Source: Prorocentrum cordatum (taxonomy: Eukaryota; Sar; Dinophyceae; Prorocentrales; Prorocentraceae). From it: DNA of 64,000 bases. Shown here piece after piece: positions 8,440 to 17,972 of this stretch (position 1 is the stretch's first letter; each line of letters opens with the position of its first letter). The notes beneath the pieces were generated by a model that was given only the letters and a program-made list of their open reading frames with translations, did no database searches and was not told the DNA's origin. A program made the position numbers and the translations under genes. Location: the NCBI GenBank assembly GCA_963575745.1, contig CAUYUJ010016483.1, positions 211,792 to 275,791 on the forward strand, given 5' to 3'.

Positions 8440-9880
8440 GTGCCTCAGGGGCCTGCTGCAGGCTCGCATCTCTTTCGTGGTGTTCGGCAACGCGCCCATG
8501 TTCGGCGTCGGCTCACGGATGAGGTGAAAGAGAACATATGGGCCCTCAACTTGTTCGCGGGGTCTTCCGCGACCGACGCGAAGTTTTCGCCGCTGGGGCA
8601 GCGTGCCACGGTGGGCCACCTGTGCGACACCATCAACTTTCTTCGGCCGCCGTCCGAGGTGGTCTCTGACGAGGAAGCCATGCGTGCGCTTCTCGGGAGT
8701 AGAGCCCCTTGCGCTGGGGACGATGGCTTGACGGTGGTACCCTACGACCGTGCCCTGGTGTCGATCCCTGGTGAAGGACGGGTTGACGCCCCGCTGACCG
8801 AGGTGCCGCCGCCAGACGCCGCAAAGATGATGGTAGATGTTGACACCCACCTGCTCAAGGACGACGACCAGCGGGGCGCGGAGGTGGAGCGGGGTCTCGA
8901 GCACATTGTGTCTTACATGGACCCTCGGCTTCGTTTCAGCCGCCGCAGCTATCTCAACTTCATAGGGGACCTGTTCAGAGGTGGGCTACTCGCATGGCGA
9001 CGAGCCGACCAAGTTCGAGGCAGGATGTCGGTATTTTTTTGTACGGAAGAAGTGGGCAAACAGCGTCTTGTCGTTGACTGCAGGCGCATCAATGCCCGCT
9101 TCCGAGAGTGTCCGCACGTTCCGATGGGCTCGGGGGCTTCTTGGGCCGATGTCGTGATGGACACGGGCACTGATATGTAGCTCTCTTTGAGTGACGTGAA
9201 GGATTATTTATATGCGTGCGGGCTGCCACCGGGGCTGACATTACAGGTGGCGAGCTGAAATCGATCACCAACGGAGACCCCGCCTTCGGCTACCTTTGGA
9301 GCGCCGACGCCGTCGCGCACGCGACGAGGGTGATGCCGATGGGCTGGGCGCGGAGCTTCTTCTTTTCGCAGATCCTGCACGCGCACCAGGTCAGCCAGAT
9401 CAGGGACTGGGCCCCAGGCGCGGTCATGCAGGATCACGTCCCACCGCCCCCCTTTCGGGCGGGTTCCGAGCTGGCGCTGCCGTACTGCGACAACTTCGTG
9501 GCGGCTGCGTCCTCCAAGGCCCAGGCCGACGCCCTCCGCGAGGACTGCAAGCGGAGGCTGACCTCGCTTGGTCTTGAGGTTCACGAGGAGGAAGCTGCGC
9601 GGCGTTGGGCCGAGTCCTTGGTTCGGGATCGACGGGCTGACGGGCGAGCATCGCGCGAGTCCAGCCCCGCTTGAGTCGCCCGCGGCCCTTGCTCAGCGGC
9701 CGCCAGCTAGAGCGGCTCTTGGGCCACGCGACCTTCCAGTTCCTGGGGCGCAGGCCGCTGCTCTCGATCTTCCGCAGTTGCTACACCTTCGTGCAGTGCC
9801 ACTGCCTCCAACCGCGGCGGCTCTGGTGATCTGCTGCCGAGGAGCTCCGGGCAGCTGCTGCCATGTTGCCCTTCGCGAGG
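8440..9880 (+). pseudogene. Reverse transcriptase region of YR element (stop and frameshifts)
   Basis: The frame 8440-9180 carries the N-terminal linker and the first RT blocks: an RRSYLNFIGDLF segment, then VFFCTEEVGKQRLVVDCRRI near 9031-9087, the usual palm motif. A TAG at 9178-9180 interrupts it. The same frame resumes with SLSDVKDYLYACGLPPG before a further stop near 9258. Reading then continues in another frame (to 9674) with the SADAVAHATRVMPMGWARSF block and the catalytic YCDN at 9483-9494. The thumb region continues in further frames to about 9860. YxDN rather than YxDD is, as I recall, usual in dinoflagellate YR elements, so I do not count it as a lesion. At least one nonsense and two frameshift lesions make this copy inactive. 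Confidence 0.85.
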
Positions 9881-10520
9881 GCTAACGCGCGGCGACCCTG
9901 GGCGTCCGAGGTGGAGGTGTCCGACGCCAGCCCCGCGGGATGCGGCATCCTGTCCGCGTCGCTGCCAGAGGGGGTGGTCTCGGAGATCGGGAAGACTGAC
10001 GAACGCTGGCGGCGCGCATTTCAGTATGAGCAGCCGGGGGGGGGGGGGCCGTGAGCATGCGCTTCGGGCGGCCCCGCCAGTGGAGGAGTGCTTCTCCAAC
10101 GTAGATACCGTGCTCCCCCGCGGCTGGTCTAGAAGGCGCCGGCAGCCCGCGCAGGACTTTCCAGAGGTCCCGCCTTCCATTTTCAAGGACTTCGAGCGGC
10201 GAGAGTGCGTCGCCGGCAGTTGGAGGGATGAAGAGCACATCACGATGCTTGAGGGTCGCACGGAGCTGATCTCTGTGCGTCGCACCTGTCGGTCGCTGCT
10301 CAATCGTGGCAGGCGGCATCTTAAGATTGGTGACAACATGGGGATGATCCTTGCCATGTCCAAGGGGCGGGCTGACAACTTCGGCCTGTTGATGTTAGGC
10401 CGGAAAATGCAGCCCTCACTGTCGCCATGGACATGACGGTCCGGTGGCGATGGATTCCCTCAGAGATCAACGTCGCCGACGCCGCTTCCCGTCGTTATCT
10501 CACCGACATCCACCGCAGCC
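9863..10520 (+). pseudogene. RNase H region of YR element (frameshifted)
   Basis: Follows RT directly. The sequence SDASPAGCGI at 9920-9949 has the first catalytic Asp of an RNase H fold. HITMLEGRTEL near 10240-10270 and GDNMGMILAMSKGRADN near 10330-10380 supply the Glu and second Asp blocks. WIPSEINVADAASRRY near 10451-10498 is the characteristic C-terminal end, with an Asn-Val-Ala-Asp and Ser-Arg pattern. These blocks lie in three different frames, so at least two frameshifts are needed to join them. The role would be removal of RNA from the RNA-DNA hybrid in reverse transcription. Confidence 0.75.
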
Positions 10521-10635
10521 GCGAGCGTGGCCTTGCACGCCTCAAGCTTCGCCGAGGCGCTGACGTTGGTCCGCTGGCTGCGGGGCTCACAGCAGATGAG
10601 GCGGCTGCCCTCTCCGAGGCAGGCCAAGCGGCCCC

Positions 10636-11871
10636 ATGGTGAGGCGCCTGCTGGTCGAGGGTCCGCGGGTCGCCGGGCCCTCCAGCCCCCCACCGCCAGG
10701 CGCCCTCCTGCCCCCGAGGGGGCAGCGGGAACCTGCCGCCGCCGTCGCGCCTGAGTTTGAAGGCGGCGGCGCCGGCGGCTACATTGCCCGCCAACGCCGA
10801 TCGGAGCCGCAAGCTGCAGACATTGGCGCGTCGGGCTCGGGCGACGCACCGCCAGGCGGCCGTCGAGGCGGGGGGCCGCAAACTCCAGGAGGAGCTCGAG
10901 CTGAGGGGGATCGTGGTGAGCCTTCTCGAGAGAAGTCAGTTGGGAAGCAGTCGATCCCTTACTACTTCCAGAAGTACAGGGAGTTCTTGGACTTCGCGGT
11001 CGACCACGGCTTCGACCTCAGCAAGGACGAGGACGTGGACGAGGCGCTGGTGCAGCTGATGGACCTCCTGTACTTGGATGGGTGGCAGGTCGACCAGGGC
11101 GAGAAGCTGCTCGCCGCCGTGAAGCTGGCATCCCCCGTTTCTCCAAGACGGGGCGAGGCGGCCTGCCTCGCGCGGCCCGCGCGTTGCGTGGGTTCCGCAA
11201 GGCCGCTCCGGTGGCTTGCCGCTTCGGGCTGCCGCGCGCGTGGGTGATCGCGATCGTGGCTGCCATGCTCTGGCGCGGGAGGCTCGAGAACGCCCGTCGG
11301 GTGGTGGTGATGCACGACGCGCACCTGCGCGCTGGCGAGGCGGCGCGGCTCTGGGCCGAGGACTTCGTCCCGCCGGTGAGCAGCCACCGCGGCCACGAGC
11401 GCGGCGCGCTCATCCTCGGCTCCCCAACCAAGACAGGCGTGCTGGACGACGCGGTCACGCTAGCGGATTGGGGCTTCCCGGTTACCAAGGCGCTGCTGCT
11501 GCTGAAGGGCCAGCGTGCCCCACACGAGCCGCTGCTCGTGGCAAAGCCTGGGGTCTTCAGGAAGGATTTCGACCAGGCCTGCCTCGACCTCGGGCTCAAG
11601 AAACGGAACCTCACCAGCTAATTACCAGCTCCGCCACAGCGGTCCCAGCCGGGATGCACTGATCGCCCGTCGTTCGCTCCCAGACATCATGAAGCGCGGC
11701 AGGTGGGCCACCATCTCGTCGGCAAAGAGGTGCGAGAGGCACGGCGTGATGCAGAAAGCTCTGGCCAGCAGTCACAAGGAGCTCCTCGACTTCGCCGCGG
11801 CTGCCGAGTCCTCCATCGAGGGTGCGCTCCTTGGGCAGCCGTCCCGACTGCCGCGGCCTCCCCGTGCGTGA
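10636..11871 (+). pseudogene. Tyrosine recombinase region of YR element (frameshifts, nucleophile Tyr replaced)
   Basis: The N-terminal SAM-like core-binding part reads YYFQKYREFLDFAVDHGF in one frame (about 10960-11015). The catalytic domain continues in a second frame ending at 11621, with the first catalytic-type Arg in HLRAGEAARLW (Arg codon 11328-11330). A third frame carries LRHSG (11629-11643) and RGRW (11695-11706). In this family the nucleophilic Tyr is expected about nine residues after RGRW; here the codon at 11731-11733 is TGC (Cys), giving KRCERHG. Two frameshifts are needed to join the blocks. The enzyme would have integrated circular cDNA. The family call is firm; this copy looks inactive. 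Confidence 0.82.
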
Positions 11872-12580
11872 CGCGGAGATGGGCCGTGGAGGTCTTCTCT
11901 GGCTCTGGGCAGTTGGCGCGCGGGTTGGCGAGAGCCGGAATGCCCGCCGAGGCGTGCGACGTCGCCGACGGACCCGCTGGAGACTTTCTTCGGCCAAATG
12001 TAGTGAGGCATCTTAGAGACAGGATTCGGTCAGGCTGTTTCTGTCTTATGTGGTCCGGAGTCCCTTGCAACACTTTCTCTCGCGCCACCGATCGGCCGAA
12101 TGACCCGCGCCCCCTCCGTTCAAACACTCATTTTCATGGTCTTCCTGAGCTTGATGCAAAGCAGAATGCACGCGTACAGACTGCGAGCAGACCAGTGCGC
12201 ATCGTGTGTAGTCTCGCACGTGATTGTATTAAGCGCGGTATCCCTGGGGTGATTGAAAATCCTCGCGCGCCCCGTCTTTGGCTCTTGAGCGAGATACGAC
12301 ACCTTGAGAAGAGCGCGTCTTCCGTTGTTTTAGACTACTGTATGTATGGAATGCCTTGGAGGAAATGTACCCGTTTCTCGGCACGCTCCGAGGAATAGAA
12401 TCGTGGGAGCGCCGATGCACAGGGAGAGTCTGTCGGCGCACCGGCCATCGCCGCCAGGTCCTGGAAGGCAAGGACGCCTCAGAGGTGTTCTGGACCCGGA
12501 GGGCAGAGCCATATCCCACTTCTCTTTGTAATGCTATCTCCTCCTCTGTCGTCGCCTCCCTCCCTCCTCTCCCCAATTAG
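11872..12580 (+). pseudogene. C5-type DNA methyltransferase-like region of YR element
   Basis: The frame to 12398 reads WAVEVFSGSGQLARGLARAG (motif I-like, SAM-binding loop), GVPCNTFSRA with the Pro-Cys pair at 12063-12068 (motif IV-like), and GVIENPRAPRLW with Glu-Asn-Pro at 12255-12263 (ENV-like motif). The C-terminal part (FLGTLRGIESWERRC, then FWTRRAEPYPTSLC) lies in another frame that ends at 12580, so there is a frameshift near 12380. The domain ends only 26 bp before repeat B1. It resembles methyltransferase-like domains found at the 3' end of YR elements. Cytosine methylation activity is inferred from motifs only. Confidence 0.7.
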
Positions 12581-12606
12581 AACAGCTTTCTGGTGCTGGG
12601 GACGGC

Positions 12607-12734
12607 TTGTGGGCCCTCGCAGTGTTTGACGATTCACACATGTCAGACTCGCTCGGTCCCAGTTTTTAGGCAGGCGATGCTTCCCATGTAGCTTTTTTAT
12701 ATGATTCCAGTTTCTCTGGTCTTGGCAGAAAGGA
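12607..12734 (+). repeat. Split direct repeat B1
   Basis: A 128-bp repeat beginning TTGTGGGCCCTCGCAGTG and ending CTTGGCAGAAAGGA. It differs from B2 (12913-13040) at about six positions by eye. The 16-bp spacer before A2 starts GTGCTTG; the string AGTGCTTG, overlapping the last base of B1, also occurs directly upstream of A1. Confidence 0.92.
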
Positions 12735-12750
12735 GTGCTTGAATAATGGG

Positions 12751-12879
12751 GTACTCCTGGAGCCTGGGCCGTATCTCGTCTGAAACGCTTCGGTGCCAAA
12801 GGGTTGTCAAGCTAACGACGGTTTTTCTAACGACATGCTCTGATCCGTAAACTTACGGCTCAAGTTTTTTCAGGGTCCA
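12751..12879 (+). repeat. Split direct repeat A2 (with second spliced-leader-like sequence)
   Basis: A 129-bp copy of A1. The spliced-leader-like 21-mer is identical here (12844-12864) and is again followed by T6-CAGGG. After A2, a 33-bp pyrimidine-rich spacer (12880-12912) leads to B2. Confidence 0.92.
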
Positions 12880-12912
12880 CCTGCCTCCTCTCCTTTTCCC
12901 TTTCCCTCTGGG

Positions 12913-13040
12913 TTGTGGGCCCTCGCAGTGTTTGACGACTCACACATGTCAGACTCGCTCGGTCCCAGTCTTTAGGCAGGCGATGCTTCCCAGGTAGCAT
13001 CTTCATATGATTCCAGTTTCTCTGGTCTTGGCAGAAAGGA
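12913..13040 (+). repeat. Split direct repeat B2, 3' end of element
   Basis: A 128-bp copy of B1 ending CTTGGCAGAAAGGA at 13040. The sequence after it (TTTGTATCTGG) is not shared with the end of B1, so 13040 is taken as the right limit of the element. Confidence 0.92.
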
Positions 13041-13371
13041 TTTGTATCTGGCCGAGGGTTTGGGCCCCCCCAATGCTAATGCCATCGGGCCCCCCCCCCG
13101 CGCGATGCCCCCCCCCCCCTTTGTGGGCGTGGGCGTGGCGTGGTGGCTCCCCCCCCTGTGGATGTGGTGTGGGTGTGGTGTGTTGCTGTGGGTGTGTGCG
13201 GGGTGACGCCATGGTCCTCCTCCCCCTCCCTTGCCCCCTGTGGGTGCGGTGTGAGTGCGGCGTGTGGCTGGGATTGGCGTCATGTTGACAGCTCCGGTGC
13301 TCGACGTCGTCGCCGCCGCCGCTGGTGGTGCCGTCGACGTCGTCGTCGCTGTCGTCGTCGTCGTTGTCGGT

Positions 13372-13403
<32 letters not shown>

Positions 13404-13429
13404 GGTCGTCATCGCCGTCGTCGTCGTCG

Positions 13430-13461
<32 letters not shown>

Positions 13462-13541
13462 ATCCCATCTGGGGGGGGGGCCCGAGGACCCTGGGACCCA
13501 TCCCATCTGGGGGGGGGCGGCCCGTGGGCCCTGAGCCCGCG

Positions 13542-13589
<48 letters not shown>

Positions 13590-13600
13590 TATCACTGCAT
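13041..13600. repeat. Low-complexity field: poly-C/G, GTC triplets, CTC triplets, TA dinucleotides
   Basis: Poly-C runs near 13090-13120 and GT-rich repeats lead into a (GTC)n-type array at about 13300-13430, (CTC)n at 13430-13455, a tandem CCCATCTGGGGGGG duplication near 13464-13520, and (TA)n at about 13546-13586. The field begins at the end of the YR element. Frames of up to 230 codons here are repeat artefacts (poly-Val, poly-Asp, poly-Ser, Tyr-Ile repeats). Confidence 0.85.
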
Positions 13601-14100
13601 CCGTGCATTGTTGCATAGCTAGGTAATACCCTACGTTTTTAGGTAGGCGGAAGTCGGCATCCACAGGTAAACATCAGAACATCCACCATACCGGTATGCA
13701 GACAGCGTTCGACAGCCAGGTATATGGCCACACAGCTACATAGGACGTTGCAGACCCTTGCAAGAGTAGTCCGCAGATCTAGCACCTGCAAATCACCTAA
13801 CTGGGGAACGAGCTTGATAGATGCAGGTCGAGAAGAGCTTACTACTTTTGCGCGCGCGGACATGACACCGAATTCATTTTTCAAGAAGAAGCGGATGCGC
13901 GGGATATCAATGCCAGTACACGTCAGTATCAACATTTGCCCCGCAGAGGTATCGCTCTCATTGGGGCGATTGGAAAATGGTGCAGAGTTTCAATCATAGG
14001 TATTGTGAGGGCACGTGTGGAATGTATAGTGCATTTCGATCCATCCCGCCACTATGTTAAGGCTATGGGTCAACGGCCTCTTGGATGCATATTGGATCAT
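13601..14100. other. Unique intergenic sequence
   Basis: Non-repetitive sequence of more moderate GC. Short frames (90-98 codons) overlap on both strands and show no motif. It may be a fragment of unrecognised genic or intronic DNA; nothing specific is supported. Confidence 0.4.
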
Positions 14101-14245
14101 CTATGGGAAGGGTCTCTTGGGATGTCTCTCGGAGGCATCTTGGATGCATTTGTGCTGCCTTCTGGGGGCCCCTTTGGGGCGTCTGAGGAACCTGTTGGGG
14201 CCTGTCCAGGGGTCTCTTGGAGGCCTGCTGGCGGTCTCGCGGGTC
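14100..14245. repeat. CTCTTGG-type degenerate 10-bp repeats
   Basis: Strings such as GGTCTCTTGGGATGTCTC and GGTCTCTTGGAGGCCTG repeat at roughly 10-20 bp steps. The same family occurs at 15160-15330, which lies just beyond the other end of the GAT array, so the array is embedded in this family. Confidence 0.6.
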
Positions 14246-14252
14246 ATGATGT

Positions 14253-14314
<62 letters not shown>

Positions 14315-14810
14315 GTGGAGGTGGTGGTGGTCGTGGTGGTGGTGATGATGAGGAGAAGAAGGAGGATGAGGAGGAGGAGGAGGAGACGGAGGAAGAGGAA
14401 GAACGTCACATGTAACACCTTGTTCACTGTTCGAGGAGCTCTCATGATGATGATGATGCTGATGCTGATGCTGATGCTGATGATGATGATGATGATGATG
14501 AATGATGGTGTCAGTGATGATGGTGTCAGTGATGATGCTGATGATGATGGTGATGACGATGGTGAGGGGAATAATGAGGATGAGGATTATGATTGTGGGT
14601 GTGATGGCGATGCTGATGATGCTGCTAAGGCTGATGCTGATGAGGGCGATGATGATGGTGCTGATGTTGATGATGATGATTATGATGATGGTGATGCTGA
14701 AGATGAAGATGAACATGATGATGATTATGATGATGCTGATGATGATTATGGTGATGGTGATGATGAAGAGGATGATGACGATGATGATGTTGATGATGAA
14801 TCATATCATT

Positions 14811-14867
<57 letters not shown>

Positions 14868-15080
14868 CTGATGATGATGATGATGATGATGATGATGGTG
14901 ATGGTGATGGTGATGGTGATGGTGATGGTGATGGTGACGGTGACGGTGACGGTGATGGTGATGGTGATGGTGATGATTGTGGTGATGGTTATGGTGGTCG
15001 TGATGGTCGTGGTGGTGGTGATGATGATGACGAGGAGAAGGAGGAGGAGGAGGAGGAGGAGGAGACGGAGAAAGAGGAAG
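14246..15080 (+). repeat. GAT trinucleotide arrays, two copies ending in a GAG-rich block
   Basis: Two arrays of GAT/GGT/GAG triplets. Each ends in a GAGGAGGAGG block, GAGACGGAGRAAGAGGAAGA, CGTSACRTGTAACACCTT and then TTCGAGGAGCTCTCATG (about 14380-14445 and 15040-15128). The arrays are therefore a tandem duplication of about 690 bp that has since changed internally. Open frames of 114-346 codons (poly-Asp, poly-Met, poly-His) are artefacts. Confidence 0.85.
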
Positions 15081-16028
15081 AGTGTCACGTGTAACACCTT
15101 TCGTCTTCACTATTCGAGGAGCTCTCATGGACCTCGTTTGGGCCATCTTCGGGCTGTCTTGGCCTCTTGTAAGCAATCGTGGGGGTCCCTTGAGACCCTC
15201 TAGGGCTATCTGGGGCCCCTCCAGACCTCCAGAGCGTCCTCTTGGAGCCTTCTTCGGGGGTCTGCATGGCTTTTGTGACCGTCTTGAAGCCATATTCGGC
15301 CGTGTTGAGGCCAAAGTGTGTCGTCTTGGAGCCGTCTTGGACGGGAGCGCGATCCAGTCGTATGTGGCGAGGGGTTGTGGTCTCGGGAGCACAAATCAAT
15401 GGCATGTTGCGAGGGGTTGTGGCATCGAGAATGGGGGCGGCGCAGCGTGGCGAGAGAGGGGATGCCCTAGAAGATTTCAGATACCCTACAGTGGGAGCGC
15501 GCATCAAGAAGCCATATGCCTTTCGTCAGGGTATCCTGGGTCTCTTCGCTCCGCGCGCTGCGCGGTGGCTTTCCGCAGCCGTTGAAGAAGTTGCTGCGTT
15601 CAGGGTGCTTCGGGCTTCCCCTCGGGTGCACCTCGCGAGCGGGTTTTCAGGACTGGGTTTCTTGCGTGGGTTGCTCGCGGCCGCGCCCGCACTGCACCAG
15701 ACAGCGCTCGGCATCCTAGCACGCCCCGACGTCCCAGGGGGGCGCGGCGGCGGATATGTGCCGCATGGCAAACAGTGTCGGCTCGCACCAATCAAAAAAA
15801 AGCTCGGTCGGCGCCGCCAGTCCGCGCGACGCCCCTCGATGACATCGTCTTGAGGTTAGTCTTGCGAAGACCCCGAGGCACTGCAGAGGCTTCAAGAGAG
15901 GCTCCGGGATGCTCCAAACGCAGCCTCCGTCGCCATTTGGTCTCGAGCACGGCCTGGTGCAAGCAACCGTCGCGATCTCGGCCCCTTCCTCGCCTGCCGC
16001 AGGCGCCGCGGCGTGACGCCTCGGTGGC
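15081..16028. other. Non-coding and unassigned sequence upstream of the secreted-protein gene
   Basis: The part to 15340 contains the CTCTTGG/GTCTTGG degenerate repeats. GGCGAGGGGTTGTGG occurs near 15367 and again, slightly changed, near 15408. From about 15480 to 16028 the sequence is unique and GC-rich. Frames such as 15242-15853 (203 codons) have an Ala/Arg/Pro-rich composition, compete with minus-strand frames, and are not supported as genes. The promoter of the gene at 16029 would lie here, but no element is recognisable. Confidence 0.4.
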
Positions 16029-16388
16029 ATGGTGCTGCCGAGCAAAGCAGGCGCCTTCCCTACGTGCCTCCTGCTCGCCGGTCTGCTTGCCGCTACGGTT
16101 GCTGCAAGCCCAGGGGCGCCGGCGACTTGTTCCGCCGATGGAGGTGATTGCGAGATGGAAGAGACCGCCTTGCTGAATGTGCAGAAACGCTCGAGGTGCA
16201 GCAACCCCTTCGTCGTCCAGCCAGGAGGCACTTGCGATAGCCTTTTTGTTGCATGCCCATACGGGCACATCACGTGCGGCGCCCATCCCGATTCTATTGT
16301 CTGCGCACGCGGGATGAACCCGTTGTTCCCTTTCTTTATCGACAACGATTTGCAGGCGGGATGGACGTGCACATTTGAAACACCATGA
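16029..16388 (+). CDS. Small secreted cysteine-rich protein
   Basis: A 119-residue intact frame. The N-terminus has a Lys at position 6 and a hydrophobic core (CLLLAGLLAATVAA, residues 13-26), typical of a signal peptide, with likely cleavage near Ala26. The mature part contains eight cysteines (34, 41, 57, 69, 76, 83, 92, 114), an even number consistent with disulfides, and a short acidic stretch followed by ETALLNVQKRSR, a possible basic processing site. Segments such as CPYGHITCGAHPDSIVC look like folded extracellular protein rather than low complexity. The ATG was chosen because it directly precedes the signal peptide. There are no introns within the frame. I do not recognise the family; function is unknown. 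It is the best candidate for an expressed host gene here. Confidence 0.6.
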   Translation: MVLPSKAGAFPTCLLLAGLLAATVAASPGAPATCSADGGDCEMEETALLNVQKRSRCSNPFVVQPGGTCDSLFVACPYGHITCGAHPDSIVCARGMNPLFPFFIDNDLQAGWTCTFETP

Positions 16389-17149
16389 GAAGCAGTGAGC
16401 AGCGGCGCACTTGAGGTTTAGGGTGTTGCCTCTTCTCCACCTCCAGTTTCCATTCAAGATCGCACATAGCCAGCACACGCGCGCAGATACGTCCACTCAA
16501 GGTCCTCTTCGCCCCCCCCCCTCCCCCCCCAGGAGCCGGAGCGCAATTTCAATAACGGGAGCGCCTGGCCTCAGTGGAGCGCCTTTTCAACAAGTTTTGG
16601 GTTCGCTCCCCGCTCGGCTGGTTCCACGTGTACAAATGCCTCGCCTCACCACGATTGGCTCTCGCGGCGCGAAGGAAAGAGTGGCCCCCAAACGTGCACC
16701 CGCGAGAGGTGCCCGCCGCCGCCCGACGAGGACCCCCCGGGGAGGGGCTCTCCGCGAGGCCCCCGGAGCGGGCCTGGGTTGCCGACGCCCCGTGCAGGGC
16801 TTTTCGGCAGGGGTGCTCCGGAGGCTGCGGGGACGTCCCCTCAGACCCGGGGGCATCTTGGGCCGGGGACGCCTGGTTTCGGGGGCGGCCAAGAGGGGGG
16901 TGATGACCAGGGGGGGGGGGGATAGCGGGGGCCATGATCTTTCCCCAGCTGTCATGGCGCCTCTTCTTATTTCATGACGTCCCTGGCCCCCCCGCTGGGC
17001 CGCGCACATGCCGCCGGTCATGATTTGCACCCCCCCCTCTTGGACACCCCTCTCTTGGCCGCTCCCGATGTTTGGCACCACCTGGGCATGGGCGCCTCAC
17101 GTTCACGGCCGTCCGCGTGGTTCTCGGGGTTGCGGCTGCCCTGGAGTCC
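16389..17149. other. GC-rich sequence downstream of the secreted-protein gene
   Basis: Contains homopolymer C and G runs (about 16517-16530 and 16908-16921). Overlapping frames of 79-188 codons exist on both strands with Arg/Pro/Gly-rich translation and no domain. The segment at 17023-17070 repeats 21-70. No gene is supported. Confidence 0.45.
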
Positions 17150-17297
17150 TTTTCGGGTGGAATACGGAATATCCAAAAATAGTCAAAAAGATAGTCCAGA
17201 GGCGATTTTTCTGGCAATGTTTGACTATGTTGGTGCATGTGTTTTGAGTATGTGTATTTTTTCGTCGACGCTCGGCCTGTCGGAAGACATGCCCGAC
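17150..17297. mobile_element. Degenerate MITE-like element, family A
   Basis: The right end (AGACATGCCCGACCT) is well conserved. The interior has AATATCCAAAAATAGTC and GACTATGTTGG, strings shared with the copies at 60.5-62.3 kb. The left end (near TTTTCGGGTGG) is badly eroded. Assigned by the right terminus and interior only. Confidence 0.5.
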
Positions 17298-17972
17298 CTG
17301 ACTCAAGTCGGAGCAAGCAGAGCTATGCCAGGCAGCTCGCGCCTCGGCCCCCGACTGGCCCCCACGTCGAGGGGCGAGCACAGATGCGGGCACGGCACTG
17401 CGCTCGCTGGATGCGTGGCCCCGGGTGGCGCTGGATCGGCGAGGATCCCAAATTTGCGAACTCGCTGCGCCTCGGGTTATGATGCTCCAACCTACTTTAG
17501 CCTTGACCACCAGGAAGAATTTCGAGCGCCCAGAAAAGTACCGAAACTCAAGGGTTTTCACGTGTCGGGCCCTGGGAGACACTCGCCCGACGTTGTTTCG
17601 ACATTGTTTCGACACTCTTTTGACACTTTCCCGGGTGCTCGAAATTATTTCTGGGATGCGGTCCTTAAGTAGGATGGGAACAACATAAGCCTCGGTGTCT
17701 GCACCGACGCACACAACGTGTGCGGGCGAAACCTCTGAATTCAAGCGCATGCGGATGCGGCCCAGGTCGACGCACTGCTGTTCCGGATTCCAGAACATCT
17801 CATAGAGAGACATTTGGCTAACAGCTCGCTGCCATCAAAAGTTCCTCCCCCCCGGCTGCCGAGGCACTCATTGCAAAGGCCATTCAGGGATCAAGGCCCG
17901 GTCCGACACCCTACGTCTGGGTAAGAAGAGTTTCGTTATTTCGTTGATGTGGGTTTGCTTAGTTGCGGAACT
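17298..17972. other. Intergenic sequence without a supported gene
   Basis: A 236-codon minus-strand frame (17103-17813) has a plausible-looking start (MSLYEMFWNPEQQCVDLG) but continues through the MITE remnant and has no recognisable domain. Nothing else is evident. Confidence 0.35.

Larger units (their letters stand above)
6589..13040 (+). mobile_element. Decayed tyrosine-recombinase retrotransposon with split direct repeats (Ngaro/PAT-like layout)
   Basis: A 6.45 kb element. Repeat A occurs at 6596-6724 and 12751-12879 (129 bp each) and repeat B at 12607-12734 and 12913-13040 (128 bp each). The order is A1, coding region, B1, A2, B2, which is the split-direct-repeat layout known for Ngaro, PAT and VIPER-type YR elements. 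The internal coding order is gag-like, reverse transcriptase, RNase H, tyrosine recombinase, methyltransferase. Several stops and frameshifts make the copy non-functional. The left limit is set at AGTGCTTG (6589) because the same string follows B1 at the B1-A2 junction, as expected if that junction copies a circular intermediate. YR elements usually make no target-site duplication and none is evident. Confidence 0.88.

Noticed and set aside
9483-9494. YCDN in place of YxDD in the reverse transcriptase treated as a catalytic lesion
   Set aside because: As I recall, YxDN is common in YR-type elements of dinoflagellates. The clear lesions are the TAG at 9178 and the frameshifts.
14246-15080. Frames of 217-346 codons with poly-Asp or poly-His
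   Set aside because: They follow the GAT array exactly; several strand/frame combinations are equally open and there is no flanking natural protein sequence.
17103-17813. 236-codon minus-strand frame starting MSLYEMFWNPEQQ
   Set aside because: Only the first 70 or so codons look natural. The rest runs through a MITE remnant, with no recognisable domain.
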